Origin: Pseudomonadota bacterium
GTDB lineage: Bacteria; Pseudomonadota; Gammaproteobacteria; Steroidobacterales; JBCBZW01
Assembly (NCBI GenBank): GCA_039193195.1
Contig: JBCCWS010000029.1
Location: forward strand, 1 to 64,000
Direction of reading: 5' to 3'
DNA length: 64,000 nt
In this document: positions 51,912 through 60,839 of the stretch, one piece after another
How positions within the stretch are numbered: the first letter of the stretch is position 1
Layout: the number at the start of each line of letters is the position of its first letter
The notes under the pieces: model-generated
What the model was told of the DNA's origin: nothing
The model's database searches: none
Seen by the model: the letters and a program-made list of their open reading frames with translations, nothing else
Program-made: the position numbers and the translations under genes

Positions 51912-52550
51912 GTGAATTCCACTCCTCACCAGGGCGCTGGTGGCCGCTTGCACGTCGATCCGCAGAGCGGGCGTGTCGCAGGGGCGGAGCAGCGCCACTC
52001 GCCGAATCAGGACCTGCGTCCTAAGGGTATGGTGCCCTCGTTAGTGGTGCTGCACGGGATCAGCCTTCCGCCAGGGAGATTCGGCACTGGCGATGTAGAG
52101 GCGTTGTTTACCAATCGCCTGGCAGGCCACCCTGAGCCGGAAATCGCCAAGCTGGCCGAGGTCCGTGTCTCCACGCACCTGCTCATCGAGCGCGATGGTC
52201 GTCTGCTGCAGTACGTTCCGTTGACCGCGCGGGCGTGGCATGCAGGCCCTTCGTGCTACTTCGGTCGCCGAGCCTGCAACGATTTCTCGATCGGCATCGA
52301 GCTCGAAGGTACGGACGACACGGCCTACGCCTCGGCCCAGTACGACACGCTAGTCCACGCGTTGCGCGCCATTTTCGCTGCCTGGCCGGCCACCCTCGGG
52401 ACGCAGCGCGTCGTGGGGCACTGCGATATTGCCCCCGGGCGCAAGACCGACCCTGGCGAGGCCTTCGACTGGCTGGGGTTGTTCACTCGCCTGACGTCGC
52501 TCGACATGGTGGCTGCTGGACACTGTTCGGTGGGGCGAGCATGCACCTAA
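51912..52550 (+). CDS. ampD: 1,6-anhydro-N-acetylmuramoyl-L-alanine amidase AmpD
   Basis: A 212-residue cytosolic zinc amidase from a GTG start. Zinc ligands appear as His in 'LVVLHGISLPPG', 'TARAWHAGPSCYFG' nearby, and His/Asp in 'VVGHCDIAPGRKTDPGEAFD'. 'DFSIGIELEGTDDTAYASAQ' is also typical. It removes the peptide from anhydro-muropeptides in peptidoglycan recycling and thereby lowers ampC induction. The last 10 bp overlap ampE. It is divergent from rsmE. Confidence 0.95.
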   Translation: MNSTPHQGAGGRLHVDPQSGRVAGAEQRHSPNQDLRPKGMVPSLVVLHGISLPPGRFGTGDVEALFTNRLAGHPEPEIAKLAEVRVSTHLLIERDGRLLQYVPLTARAWHAGPSCYFGRRACNDFSIGIELEGTDDTAYASAQYDTLVHALRAIFAAWPATLGTQRVVGHCDIAPGRKTDPGEAFDWLGLFTRLTSLDMVAAGHCSVGRACT

Positions 52551-53470
52551 TCGCTCTGCTGCTCGGTTTGGTGCTCGAGTACCGCCTTACGCGCCTGTTC
52601 TCCCTTCGCGAGCTGCGCTGGTTCGACGCTTACTTCGATCTTGCCCTCGGTGTGCTGTCGCGCTGCCAGGGTTGGGTCGCGCTGTTACTGGCCCTTCCCG
52701 TGGTCGCCCTGCCGGTGGCGCCCGTGGCGTGGACTTGCCACCTGCTGGCGCAGAACTGGCTGTTTGGCGCCCCTTACGTAGGGTTTTCAGTGCTGATGTT
52801 GCTAGTGGCCCTCGGGCCGAGGAATCTAGCTGAAGACGTACAGGACTATGCGACGGCGCTGCGCACAGGAGAGGCGGAGCAAGCGCGCCGCCTAGGTAAG
52901 GGCCTGGTCGAACACGACGTGCGATCCACAGGGCAGGGGGACGAAGGCGATTTGCCCCGCCGCCAGCTCCGGGAGGCGATATTCGTGCAGGCGGACAATC
53001 GCCTGTTCGGAGTGATTTTCTGGTTCATCGTGTTTGGGCCCTTCGGCGCGGCCGCCGCTTGGGCATTCCGGATCAGCGATCTCCTGCGCCGGCGGGCGGC
53101 CTTCGAGGCAGATCGGCGACGTGCGGACGGTGACGACTTGCCGGCGTTCTTGCAGGCCGTTCGGCGCGTGCACGGCGTGTTGGCCTGGGTGCCGATTCGC
53201 CTGTTGGCCTTGGCGCTAGCGCTGGCGGGGAGTTTCGATCGGGCCCTGGCAGCTTGGCGCGAGCATCGCCGCGTACCGGCGATGTCGTTCTACGTGGCCA
53301 ACGAGACGTTGCTCGCCCGCGTAGGGTGCGGCGCCCTAGGAGCTGAGGCGGACGACGAGCAGATGGATCTGGCGCAGAGCGTCGAGCACGCCCTGGCGCT
53401 GGTCGACAGGGCCCTGTGGGTGTGGCTGACCGTCATCGCCTTGATGACCCTGGCAGGCTCCGTACGCTGA
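52541..53470 (+). CDS. ampE: AmpE-like regulatory membrane protein
   Basis: A 309-residue inner-membrane protein from the ATG at 52541, inside the ampD end. Four or so membrane segments occur near residues 1-15, 45-90, 155-175 and 285-305. 'LALGPRNLAEDVQDYATALR', 'QLREAIFVQADNRLFGVIFW' and 'FIVFGPFGAAAAWAFRISDL' match AmpE/CobD-like proteins. AmpE is linked to beta-lactamase induction, but its activity is unclear. The gene ends 7 bp before the convergent cobalamin gene. Confidence 0.92.
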   Translation: MHLIALLLGLVLEYRLTRLFSLRELRWFDAYFDLALGVLSRCQGWVALLLALPVVALPVAPVAWTCHLLAQNWLFGAPYVGFSVLMLLVALGPRNLAEDVQDYATALRTGEAEQARRLGKGLVEHDVRSTGQGDEGDLPRRQLREAIFVQADNRLFGVIFWFIVFGPFGAAAAWAFRISDLLRRRAAFEADRRRADGDDLPAFLQAVRRVHGVLAWVPIRLLALALALAGSFDRALAAWREHRRVPAMSFYVANETLLARVGCGALGAEADDEQMDLAQSVEHALALVDRALWVWLTVIALMTLAGSVR

Positions 53471-53477
53471 ACGACGT

Positions 53478-54029
53478 CTAGGTGCGATCCCGGCACCACA
53501 GCACGTCGCCGCCACGCTCGTGACGGGCGAGGGTGCGGGCGATGACGAACATCAGATCCGACAGGCGATTCAGGTAGGTGAGGAGAAGTGGGTTGACGTC
53601 CGCATCCCGCGCCAAAGTCCAAATGCGTCGCTCCGTGCGTCGACACACAGTGCGCGCCACATGCGCTGCAGCAGCGGCCGGGCCACCGCCCGGCAGGATG
53701 AAGTCCTTCAAAGGCGGCAGCTCCTCGTTCAAATCATCGAGGACGTGCTCCAGGCGGTCCACATGGGCTTGGGTCATAGCCGTGTAGCCGGGCAGGCACA
53801 GCTCGCCGCCGAGGTCGAACAAGTCGTGCTGCACGTCCGTGAGCGTTTCGACGACGCGTTCGGGCAAGTTCGTTACGGCGAGCAATGCGCCTACATGGCT
53901 GTTCAGCTCATCGGCGCAGCCGTAGGCCTCCACCCGCGGATCGTCCTTCGGCACGCGAGACCCATCGCCGAGGCCTGTGGTGCCCTTGTCGCCGGTTCGC
54001 GTATAAATCTTCGTGAGTCGATTGCCCAT
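53478..54029 (-). CDS. Cob(I)alamin adenosyltransferase (PduO type)
   Basis: A 183-residue enzyme from the ATG at 54029. The ATP-binding N-terminus 'TKIYTRTGDKGTTGLGDGSR' and the 'FILPGGGPAAAAAHVARTVC' with 'RRTERRIW' motif are intact, followed by 'LTYLNRLSDLMFVIAR'. It transfers adenosyl from ATP to cob(I)alamin to make coenzyme B12. The upstream in-frame extension (to 54092) lacks family content. Confidence 0.95.
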   Translation of the reverse strand: MGNRLTKIYTRTGDKGTTGLGDGSRVPKDDPRVEAYGCADELNSHVGALLAVTNLPERVVETLTDVQHDLFDLGGELCLPGYTAMTQAHVDRLEHVLDDLNEELPPLKDFILPGGGPAAAAAHVARTVCRRTERRIWTLARDADVNPLLLTYLNRLSDLMFVIARTLARHERGGDVLWCRDRT

Positions 54030-54310
54030 AAACCTCAGCAAGCTCCCGTTGCCATCGTCGTATCGCGGCGACGCGAATGAGTCGCGGCGCACCCGTGACC
54101 TGCGAGGGTCGCATCGCGCGCCGTGGAGAAGGGTGGGGATTCTACCTGAGGTGCGGCGCCGTTAGGCGGCAGCACGAAGCGATCGGGGCCGATTGGCCAA
54201 GCTTGGTCCGCAGACGGGGACCTTGGAAAGAGCGCCAGCGGCCCCGGGGCGGAAATCGAAATGCGCCTTGTCACGATGCCCCGCGACCCAGCGCATTAGT
54301 GCGAGCCCAC

Positions 54311-54496
54311 CTAGTTGGCATCCTCTACCTCGACGCTGACTACGGCATCGTCTTCTACCCTCACGCGGATACTCATGGGACGACAGCACACGGCGCAGTC
54401 CTCCACGAATTCCTGCTCGCCTTCGATCGGGTCGATCAGCACCGAGTGAGTCTCCCAGCACGCGGGACACTGCACCAGCTGTTCTAGGTCCATCAT
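54311..54496 (-). CDS. CPxCG-type small zinc-ribbon protein
   Basis: A 61-residue acidic protein. 'VQCPACWETHSVLIDP' and 'FVEDCAVCCRPMSIRVRV' supply two CxxC pairs, as in the 'CPXCG motif-containing cysteine-rich protein' family. The first motif is CPACW here, so the eponymous Gly is replaced. The function is unknown. It lies 18 bp after pdxH on the same strand. Confidence 0.88.
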   Translation of the reverse strand: MMDLEQLVQCPACWETHSVLIDPIEGEQEFVEDCAVCCRPMSIRVRVEDDAVVSVEVEDAN

Positions 54497-54514
54497 CGTG
54501 CAAGTGCTCGAGCG

Positions 54515-55174
54515 TCAGGGCTGCAGGCGAGTCACGGTCCAGGGTCCTGTATCCGCGCTTCCCTGCTCGTCCGTGTGAGGCGTGACCTGACGTTCCCAGA
54601 CGGCACGGTCGTGAATGCGGGCAGGGCCGGATACCCATAACTCCACGCGCTGTGGCCACAGGCGCCAGCCCCCCCAGTGCGGCGGTCGTGGCACGTCGTC
54701 GCCGTTGGCGAACCGATCGCCAGTCGCTGTGAATCGATCGATTAGCGCATCGCGCGAATCGACCGGTTGGCTTTGTTGGGACGCCCATGCGCCGATTCGG
54801 CTATCGCGGTCGCGTGAGGCGAAATAGGCGTCGCTCTCGGTTGACGGCGAGCGTACGACGGGGCCTTGCAGCCGCACCTGCCTGTCTTGCGCGTCGAACA
54901 GTAGGACGGCTTCGGCCCACGGGGTCGCGGTGAGCTGCTGACCCTTGGCAGAGGAGTAGTTGGTGAAGAACACTACGTGGCCGCTTGTGCTGTCGATGAG
55001 CTTGCATAGGACGATGCGGGCTCGCGGACGTCCGGTCTCATCGACCGTGGCGACGCACATGGCGTTTGGATTCGCCGTCGCCCTGGCGTCCATGGCTTCG
55101 ATAAACCAACGTTCGAAGGTGGCGAAGGGTTCGGCTGGGAGGGGGTCTGGCAGTAGCGGTGTGCTCGTGGTCAT
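54515..55174 (-). CDS. pdxH: Pyridoxine/pyridoxamine 5'-phosphate oxidase
   Basis: A 219-residue FMN enzyme from the ATG at 55174; the longer open frame upstream overlaps the next gene and is not conserved. 'RIVLCKLIDSTSGHVVFFTN', 'YSSAKGQQLTATPWAEAVLL', 'ESDAYFASRDRDSRIGAWAS' and the C-terminal 'RVELWVSGPARIHDRAVWER' plus 'VTRLQP' are the usual PdxH motifs. It makes pyridoxal 5'-phosphate. It starts 34 bp after the gamma-glutamyltransferase gene. Confidence 0.96.
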   Translation of the reverse strand: MTTSTPLLPDPLPAEPFATFERWFIEAMDARATANPNAMCVATVDETGRPRARIVLCKLIDSTSGHVVFFTNYSSAKGQQLTATPWAEAVLLFDAQDRQVRLQGPVVRSPSTESDAYFASRDRDSRIGAWASQQSQPVDSRDALIDRFTATGDRFANGDDVPRPPHWGGWRLWPQRVELWVSGPARIHDRAVWERQVTPHTDEQGSADTGPWTVTRLQP

Positions 55175-55208
55175 CGGGGTTTCCAGGATGCCGCGCCTAG
55201 CGGCGTTG

Positions 55209-56750
55209 CTAGTCTTGGGGAGTACCCCCTTTGGCAGCTCCCCCGGTGCGGCGCGGGTCTGCTGCGGATTCGAGGCGGCCGTCAGCGCGAAGCAGAGCGG
55301 CACCGACACCCCCGAAGTACATTGACTGTTCGTCGAAGCTGCGCACGGGGATGCGCACGCTCGAGGCGTCGATGCCCGGCTCCACCGCCACCTTCTCACC
55401 GCCCGAATCGCTCACTTCTGTGTGCAAACGCGGTGCGTTGATGGCATCGCGTAAGTTCATATCGCGATACACGAAGTTGATGAGCGTCTGCAGGATCGCG
55501 CTAGTGATGCGATCAGCACCGGGCGACCCGATCGAGAGCACGTGGCCTGCGCGGTGGGTGGCGACGGTGGGGGCCATGTTCGAGGAGATGCGGGTGCCGG
55601 GCGGGCCAGCGATCAGTCCGCGACGATTGAGTTCGATCTCACCCAGGCAATTGTTCATCCAGATTCCGGTGCCTGGGGGAATTACGCCGGCGCTGTAGCC
55701 TGCAGACATGGTGATGGCGCATGCACCCCGATGATCGTCGACTGCCGAGGCGTGCACCGTGGACGATGACGGTGCGTTGGGCTGCAGAGCGCCGTCACTG
55801 GCCGTTTCCAGCAAGGCACGGGCGTCTTCGTCGACCTGGTCGCTGAGATCGAGTGTGTGGCGGCGAAAGGCGAACACGGCGCGCTGGATGTCGACCAGCT
55901 GGGAGATAGACTCGGCGTCTGTGCCTTGAAGTTTGGCTCGGCGCACCGCGAGCAGCATCGCCGATAACGTGGTGCCACCGATCGCCGGTGGTGGGTTGGT
56001 GGCGATGTCCCAATCGCCCAAAGAGACGGCCAGGGGCGTGCGTACCACGGGTTCATACGTAGCTAGATCTTCCGCCGACAGCATGCCCTCGTGGGCGCGG
56101 CTATCACTGGCGATGCGCGCGGCGATCTCGCCGCGATAGAAGTCACCTACGCCGAGCCTCGCGATCCGCTCCAGGCTGTCGCCGAGGTCATCCACCACGA
56201 TCAGCTCACCGCGGCCCTTCAGGCTACCATCAGCGTGATGCAGCGCCCTTTGGCTCAGGGGATGCCAGCCGAACACCACCTCGTGAGAGTGAACCAGGTA
56301 GTCGTGGGCCGGTTGCGGTAGCGGGAAGCCATCACGCCCGAGTTCGTAGGCAGGCTGCACCAACGCGTGCCACGGTAAGCGACCAAAACGCTCTGAGGCT
56401 AGACCGAGTGCGGCGAGGGCGCCGGGGACGCCCACGCTCCCATGGCCGACGATGGTGCGAAGGCCACCGCCGTATCCCATGACCGCATCGTGCACACCCT
56501 TACCAAGCTCCTCGGGACGTAGTCCGCGCCCTGGCATGGCGATGCTGCCGTCGATGGTTATCGGCGCCTCGCCTGGCGCGCTGACCGTCACGAAGCCGCC
56601 CCCGCCGAGGGAGCAAACCCCGGGTTCGGTCGTCATGGAGACGAGCGATGCCGCGATGGCAGCGTCGACGGCGTTGCCGCCCTCGTCCGCGATACGCTTG
56701 CCGGCCTGCGCCGAGAGCTGTGAACTGGATGCGACTGCGACTTCTGTCAT
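55209..56750 (-). CDS. Gamma-glutamyltransferase family protein, no signal peptide
   Basis: A 513-residue Ntn-hydrolase. 'AGKRIADEGGNAVDAAIAAS' and 'GVCSLGGGGFVTVSAPGEAP' begin the large subunit. The autocleavage site is 'SSSTVHASAVDD', in which the Thr aligns with the catalytic Thr of E. coli Ggt (TTHYSVVD). 'NMAPTVATHRAGHVLSIGSP' with 'GADRITSAILQTLINFV' is the small-subunit motif. It hydrolyses or transfers gamma-glutamyl groups, for example from glutathione. Unlike E. coli Ggt, no signal peptide is visible at the start, so cytosolic action is likely. It is divergent from the hydrolase at 56868. Confidence 0.9.
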   Translation of the reverse strand: MTEVAVASSSQLSAQAGKRIADEGGNAVDAAIAASLVSMTTEPGVCSLGGGGFVTVSAPGEAPITIDGSIAMPGRGLRPEELGKGVHDAVMGYGGGLRTIVGHGSVGVPGALAALGLASERFGRLPWHALVQPAYELGRDGFPLPQPAHDYLVHSHEVVFGWHPLSQRALHHADGSLKGRGELIVVDDLGDSLERIARLGVGDFYRGEIAARIASDSRAHEGMLSAEDLATYEPVVRTPLAVSLGDWDIATNPPPAIGGTTLSAMLLAVRRAKLQGTDAESISQLVDIQRAVFAFRRHTLDLSDQVDEDARALLETASDGALQPNAPSSSTVHASAVDDHRGACAITMSAGYSAGVIPPGTGIWMNNCLGEIELNRRGLIAGPPGTRISSNMAPTVATHRAGHVLSIGSPGADRITSAILQTLINFVYRDMNLRDAINAPRLHTEVSDSGGEKVAVEPGIDASSVRIPVRSFDEQSMYFGGVGAALLRADGRLESAADPRRTGGAAKGGTPQD

Positions 56751-56867
56751 GGCGGCATGTTAACAGCAGTGCTGTCACCACGAGCTCCTTGGCGGCCCGG
56801 GATGTTGGACTTGCGCGCGTGTGATCTAGCAGAGCGCAACGTGTGCCGCGTCGTGCTTCCATTTGGT

Positions 56868-57779
56868 ATGCCTTACGCAGCCGTCAACGGCATCCGCCTG
56901 CATTATCGTTACCTCGGTCGGGACCGTGATCCTGAAGAGGCGCCCGTGCTCATGCTTCACGGGCTGGGGTGTTCTAGCGAGGATTGGGACCTGCAGGTGC
57001 CAGCATTCTCCCCGCACCATCGCTTGATCATGCCCTGTCTGCGCGGCTTCGGCCGGTCAGACAAGCCATCCGGTTGCTACACGGTGCCAGCTTTCGCGCA
57101 GGACGTGCTGGGACTGCTCGATGAGCTTCAGGTGCGGCGCGCTCACGTACTCGGCCACTCGATGGGGGGCGCCGTCGCGCTCCAACTTGCCGTAGAGCGA
57201 CCTGAGCGCGCGGCCTCTGTGACCCTGGTCAACGCCCAAGCCTCTTTCGAGATCGAGCGTTGGCGTGAGCAGCTGATGAAGCTCTACCGGATTGGCATGG
57301 GCAGTGAACGGGGCCTCCAGCGCATGACCAAGCTGCTCAATCGCCACTGTTTTCCGGCTCCACAGCAGCGCGCGCTTCGCGAGGAGATGTCGCGTCGACA
57401 CCTGCGTAATCACAAGCCGAGTTATCTTGCCGCGATCCAGGCTCTGGCGGGCTGGTCCGTGGTGCCGCGTCTACGCGAGCTGCAGATGCCTGTGCTCGTG
57501 GTGAGCGGTGATCAGGACTTCGTGCCACCCGAGGAGCGCATCGACATGGTTCGTCAGCTGCGCAACGCGCACTTCGAACTGGTCAGAGACAGCCGCCACG
57601 CGACTCCCTACGATCAGCCGCGCGTCTTTAACGATCTGGTGTTGTCGTTTCTGCGCGACCCGCAGGCGCTAGTTGGTGGGCCCGAAGACGATGACACAGC
57701 GGTTGGACTTCTCGGTGGCTTGCGCGCGCGGCATTCGAGCAGTGTTGCGCGCCGCGGCGTAGCGAAGGCAAACCCCTAG
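56868..57779 (+). CDS. Alpha/beta hydrolase
   Basis: A 303-residue protein from the ATG at 56868 ('MPYAAVNGIRLHYRYLGRDR'). 'VLMLHGLGCSSEDWDLQVPA' is the oxyanion region, 'LRGFGRSDKP', 'VLGHSMGGAVALQLAVERPE' the nucleophile elbow, 'LVVSGDQDFVPPEERIDMVR' the acid and 'DSRHATPYDQP' the catalytic His. A 30-residue charged tail follows. The substrate is unknown. It has no signal peptide. Confidence 0.86.
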   Translation: MPYAAVNGIRLHYRYLGRDRDPEEAPVLMLHGLGCSSEDWDLQVPAFSPHHRLIMPCLRGFGRSDKPSGCYTVPAFAQDVLGLLDELQVRRAHVLGHSMGGAVALQLAVERPERAASVTLVNAQASFEIERWREQLMKLYRIGMGSERGLQRMTKLLNRHCFPAPQQRALREEMSRRHLRNHKPSYLAAIQALAGWSVVPRLRELQMPVLVVSGDQDFVPPEERIDMVRQLRNAHFELVRDSRHATPYDQPRVFNDLVLSFLRDPQALVGGPEDDDTAVGLLGGLRARHSSSVARRGVAKANP

Positions 57780-57784
57780 CCTGG

Positions 57785-58354
57785 TCACCACATAAGGTCA
57801 TCGGGCACAGGATGTGCGGCGTAGGGATCATCCTCCGCTGCAGTCGCTTGCGCAGGTTCGTCCGCCTTGGCGATACGAATGTGCTCTCCCTTCGTATCCA
57901 CCTTGAGTAGGCGCTCTGCCTGGGCGGAGGCCATCAAGTGCCCCCTGCCTTCGAGCACAGCTACCACCAGGGCGCCGGTGACGAGTTCACGTTGTTGCTT
58001 CGAAGTGACCCAGATCTGTTTGATCTTCTTACCAGACTGGTAGAAGTGTTTGATATCGCCTTCGGGGTCGTTCAAGCGCTGTTCGTTGATGATCGCCCGC
58101 AGCTGACCGAGGATCGCTTTGCGCTCGCGCTCCACATTACGCGCTTGGTTGAGCTCCCTGTCTCGCTGTTGACGGGCAGAGGAGGCGGCCTTGGCGGCGC
58201 GTGTTGCTTCGCTGTCTGGTGCTTTGGCCGCGCGCTCCGCCTTGCTCTTGCGTGGCTTGCGCTTACGCCCTTTGGCTGCGTCTTGTTTCGACTTTCGAAG
58301 TTGATCTTCCGAGACCAATCCGGACTGCAGCAGCTGATCCTGCAGACTTCCCAT
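57785..58354 (-). CDS. DUF2058 family protein (YaiL-like)
   Basis: A 189-residue protein from the ATG at 58354. 'GSLQDQLLQSGLVSEDQLRK' followed by a lysine-rich segment (residues 22-45) and a helix 'RQQRDRELNQARNVERERKA' are typical. The C-terminal globular part 'INDPEGDI'-like region reads 'LNDPEGDIKHFYQSGKKIKQ' with 'IWVTSKQQRELVTG'. These nucleoprotein/polynucleotide-associated-like proteins have unknown function and are probably RNA- or ribosome-linked. It converges on the hydrolase with a 5-bp gap. Confidence 0.88.
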   Translation of the reverse strand: MGSLQDQLLQSGLVSEDQLRKSKQDAAKGRKRKPRKSKAERAAKAPDSEATRAAKAASSARQQRDRELNQARNVERERKAILGQLRAIINEQRLNDPEGDIKHFYQSGKKIKQIWVTSKQQRELVTGALVVAVLEGRGHLMASAQAERLLKVDTKGEHIRIAKADEPAQATAAEDDPYAAHPVPDDLMW

Positions 58355-58504
58355 GGGTGCTCTCCGCCGACCGAGCCGTACGATGCGGCAGGTCGATAGC
58401 TCTGGTTCGATTACGGTGCGCTGGTGCAACGAAGGTCGCAAAATACCACAGCATTGTTGAAGCACAACGGTGCCCGTTGCAACTCCAGGTCGAGTGGTAC
58501 TGGT

Positions 58505-59617
58505 CTAGCCCTGGAGTAGCCCCGCCCGGTGTGCCAACCAGAGCGCGCCGCCGAGCGCACCGGTACCTAGCGTCACCGCTAGCAAAATCGTTGGCCAGTG
58601 CCATGGACGTTCGCCCACGACGCGACCCGTACGAGCGTTGACGGCTAGGCGGAAGCGCTTCGAGCGGTATTCGTAGCTCGCCGTCCAAACGGGGAGCAGC
58701 AGGTGCTTGAAAGTCGTATCGAAATGCTCGGTAAGAACCGAATGGATGCGCTGGCGATCGCCGCCGATGTCTCGCAGAACGTCTCGGCGAATCACCCCGC
58801 CCATGATGCCTCGTGCAAGCTCAAAGCCCTGATCCACGCCTACTTCGTAGACTTCGCTGCGGAAGCCGCTCAGGTAGCGTTCGTCGTAGGGGACCAGCGC
58901 CGCTAGGTCCCAGGGCGCCAGCTTGTCCGCCAAAACGCGGGGAAGTGACTTCGATGCGCGCACGAGAACGTCGTCGAAGCGGCGCGAGACGGTACCGCTC
59001 ACCCGTCGCCAGCGTACCCGGGCCTCGCGTCGATTGACGGTGACCGTGCGGCCGTTGCGGACGGTCGTGACGGGCACGTTGACGTAGTACACGGTCCCCC
59101 GCTCACCCGCGTAGCTGCTTCGCGTGCGGGCGTCGTAGGTCCAATACGGCAGGTATACCCCGTGCAAGCCTCCCACGTGTCCGTAGCGCCGTAGCTTCGG
59201 TGGCGCAAAGATCAGTTTGCCCAGCCACTTGGCCACAGCTTCGCGCGCTCCTCGTTCGTCGATGTCAAAGGGCAGCAGGGACTTCGGGTGGATGCGCTTG
59301 AGGTGCTCGGCGTCGTCGTGCCTGGGCTGGCTGATGACGATTGGCGTGGCGCAGAACGGGCACTCTCCGGCGTGTTGTTTGGGGTCGAAGTGGAACTGTG
59401 CTGCGCAGTTTGGGCACCGGGTCGCGGTAGGGGGTATCGGGCCTGCGTCCGCCAACCGGTCGAGCGCCTCGCGCAGAGGGTACTCGCGAATCGCGGCTGA
59501 GGCGCGATCGGGGATCGGCGTGTGGTGGCCGCAGAAGGCGCACTCGAGAATGCGTGTCCCGGGCTGGAACGTCTGCAGGGCACCGCAAGCCTCGCACTCG
59601 AATGCGCGCTCGTTCAT
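58505..59617 (-). CDS. Two-zinc-ribbon membrane protein of the xpaC-telA operon
   Basis: A 370-residue protein from the ATG at 59617 (a TTG at 59674 would add 19 non-conserved residues). Two zinc ribbons appear at the N-terminus: 'FECEACGALQTFQPGTRILE' with 'CAFCGHHTP', and 'RCPNCAAQFHF' with 'ECPFCATPIV'. The central part, 'KAWLGKLIFAPPKL'-like, reads 'VAKWLGKLIFAPPKLRRYGH' with 'GVYLPYWTYDARTRSSYAGE', as in bacterial homologues that neighbour SPFH/YdjI genes. A C-terminal membrane helix (about residues 343-362) anchors it. It is the last gene of the four-gene operon and may act at the membrane with the SPFH protein. Confidence 0.8.
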   Translation of the reverse strand: MNERAFECEACGALQTFQPGTRILECAFCGHHTPIPDRASAAIREYPLREALDRLADAGPIPPTATRCPNCAAQFHFDPKQHAGECPFCATPIVISQPRHDDAEHLKRIHPKSLLPFDIDERGAREAVAKWLGKLIFAPPKLRRYGHVGGLHGVYLPYWTYDARTRSSYAGERGTVYYVNVPVTTVRNGRTVTVNRREARVRWRRVSGTVSRRFDDVLVRASKSLPRVLADKLAPWDLAALVPYDERYLSGFRSEVYEVGVDQGFELARGIMGGVIRRDVLRDIGGDRQRIHSVLTEHFDTTFKHLLLPVWTASYEYRSKRFRLAVNARTGRVVGERPWHWPTILLAVTLGTGALGGALWLAHRAGLLQG

Positions 59618-59711
59618 CCGCGGGCGCGCCTGAGTCGACTCTTGCGTCTCGGCGTGGTGCTGATTCTGATTCAAGACCGTGGGAGCATCTACCGCCTATC
59701 CGATGTCTGGC

Positions 59712-60839
59712 CTACTGCGGCGGTAGCGGCGGTGGCATCTGAGCGAACATCTGCGCCAGTTCCACAACGCCCTCCGCTTCCTGCCATTCCTCTAGGCCTG
59801 GGCGCCACGCGAGCGAATCTCGTGACAGTTCCCCAGACTGGATCTTCGCGCGTACCTCGGCCTTGGTGAAAGGACCCGTCTGATGGCCGTTGACGGCGAG
59901 GTAGTAGCGAGCTTCAGTCGGAAGGGGGGGCGGTGTGTCGCCACCCGCCGCGGCGCCAGGCGCGGCGGCGGGGCTCTTGCCGCCGGTGCTCAGGGTCTCG
60001 CCGAGCTTCGAAGCCATTGCGAACCCCATGCCAAGGCCCACGCCATCCCCGGCGCCCCCGCCGGGGTTGGCGGCCGCCACGGTCATCGCCTCGGCGGCCT
60101 GGAAGGTGGCGTAGTCCTCGAGGTTGCCGATGATCCCCATGCTTGTGCGCTTGTCCAGCGCCTTCTCCACCGCATCGGGTAGGGAAATGTTCTCCACTAG
60201 CAGCGTGGGCAGGGCGAGGCCGTACTCGCCGAACTCCTGGCCGATCCACTTGCTGATGAAGTCGCCGAGCTTGTCGTAGTTGGCGGCGAGATCCAGCACG
60301 GGGATTCCCGAGTCGCCGAGAATCGTACTGAAGCGCGAGACGATGAGATTACGTAGCTGGTTGGTGATCTCGTCGGTGGTGAAGCGCCCGTCCGTGCCCA
60401 CGACCTCGCGTAGAAACACGGCTGGATTCTCGATGCGAATCGTGTAGGTGCCGTAGGCGCGAAGGCGCACGGGACCGAACTCGCGATCGCGCAGCATGAT
60501 CGGGTTCTTCGTGCCCCACTTGAGGTCCGTGAACTGGCGCGTGCTGAAGAAGTAGACCTCGGCTTTGAAGGGGCTCTGGAAGCCGTGCGGCCAGCTCATG
60601 ATGGTGGTCATGATGGGCATGTTGCTGGTTTCCAGCTTGTACAGGCCCGGCTGGTAGACGTCGGCGAGACGGCCCTCGTTGACCAGGACGGCGACCTGTC
60701 CCTCGCGGACCGTCAGCATGGCGCCGTACTTGATCTCGTTGCCGTAGCGCTCGAAGCGATGCACTAGCGTGTCTTGCGAGTCGTCGGTCCACTCGATGAC
60801 GTCGACGAATTCGCCGCGGATTCGGTCCCAAAAACTCAT
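59712..60839 (-). CDS. SPFH-domain protein with C-terminal GYF_2 domain (YdjI-like)
   Basis: A 375-residue protein. 'VIEWTDDSQDTLVHRFERYG' and 'NEIKYGAMLTVREGQVAVLV' begin the SPFH/band-7-like domain, with 'FSTRQFTDLKWGTKNPIML' and 'LRAYGTYTIRIENPAVFLRE' in it. A Gly/Ala-rich linker (about residues 255-320) leads to a GYF_2 domain: 'YYLAVNGHQTGPFTKAEVRA' and 'LAWRPGLEEWQEAEGV'. This matches the 'virion core protein / YdjI' group. It lacks an N-terminal membrane helix. Its ATG overlaps the telA stop (ATGA). The GYF part may bind proline-rich partners. Confidence 0.88.
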   Translation of the reverse strand: MSFWDRIRGEFVDVIEWTDDSQDTLVHRFERYGNEIKYGAMLTVREGQVAVLVNEGRLADVYQPGLYKLETSNMPIMTTIMSWPHGFQSPFKAEVYFFSTRQFTDLKWGTKNPIMLRDREFGPVRLRAYGTYTIRIENPAVFLREVVGTDGRFTTDEITNQLRNLIVSRFSTILGDSGIPVLDLAANYDKLGDFISKWIGQEFGEYGLALPTLLVENISLPDAVEKALDKRTSMGIIGNLEDYATFQAAEAMTVAAANPGGGAGDGVGLGMGFAMASKLGETLSTGGKSPAAAPGAAAGGDTPPPLPTEARYYLAVNGHQTGPFTKAEVRAKIQSGELSRDSLAWRPGLEEWQEAEGVVELAQMFAQMPPPLPPQ

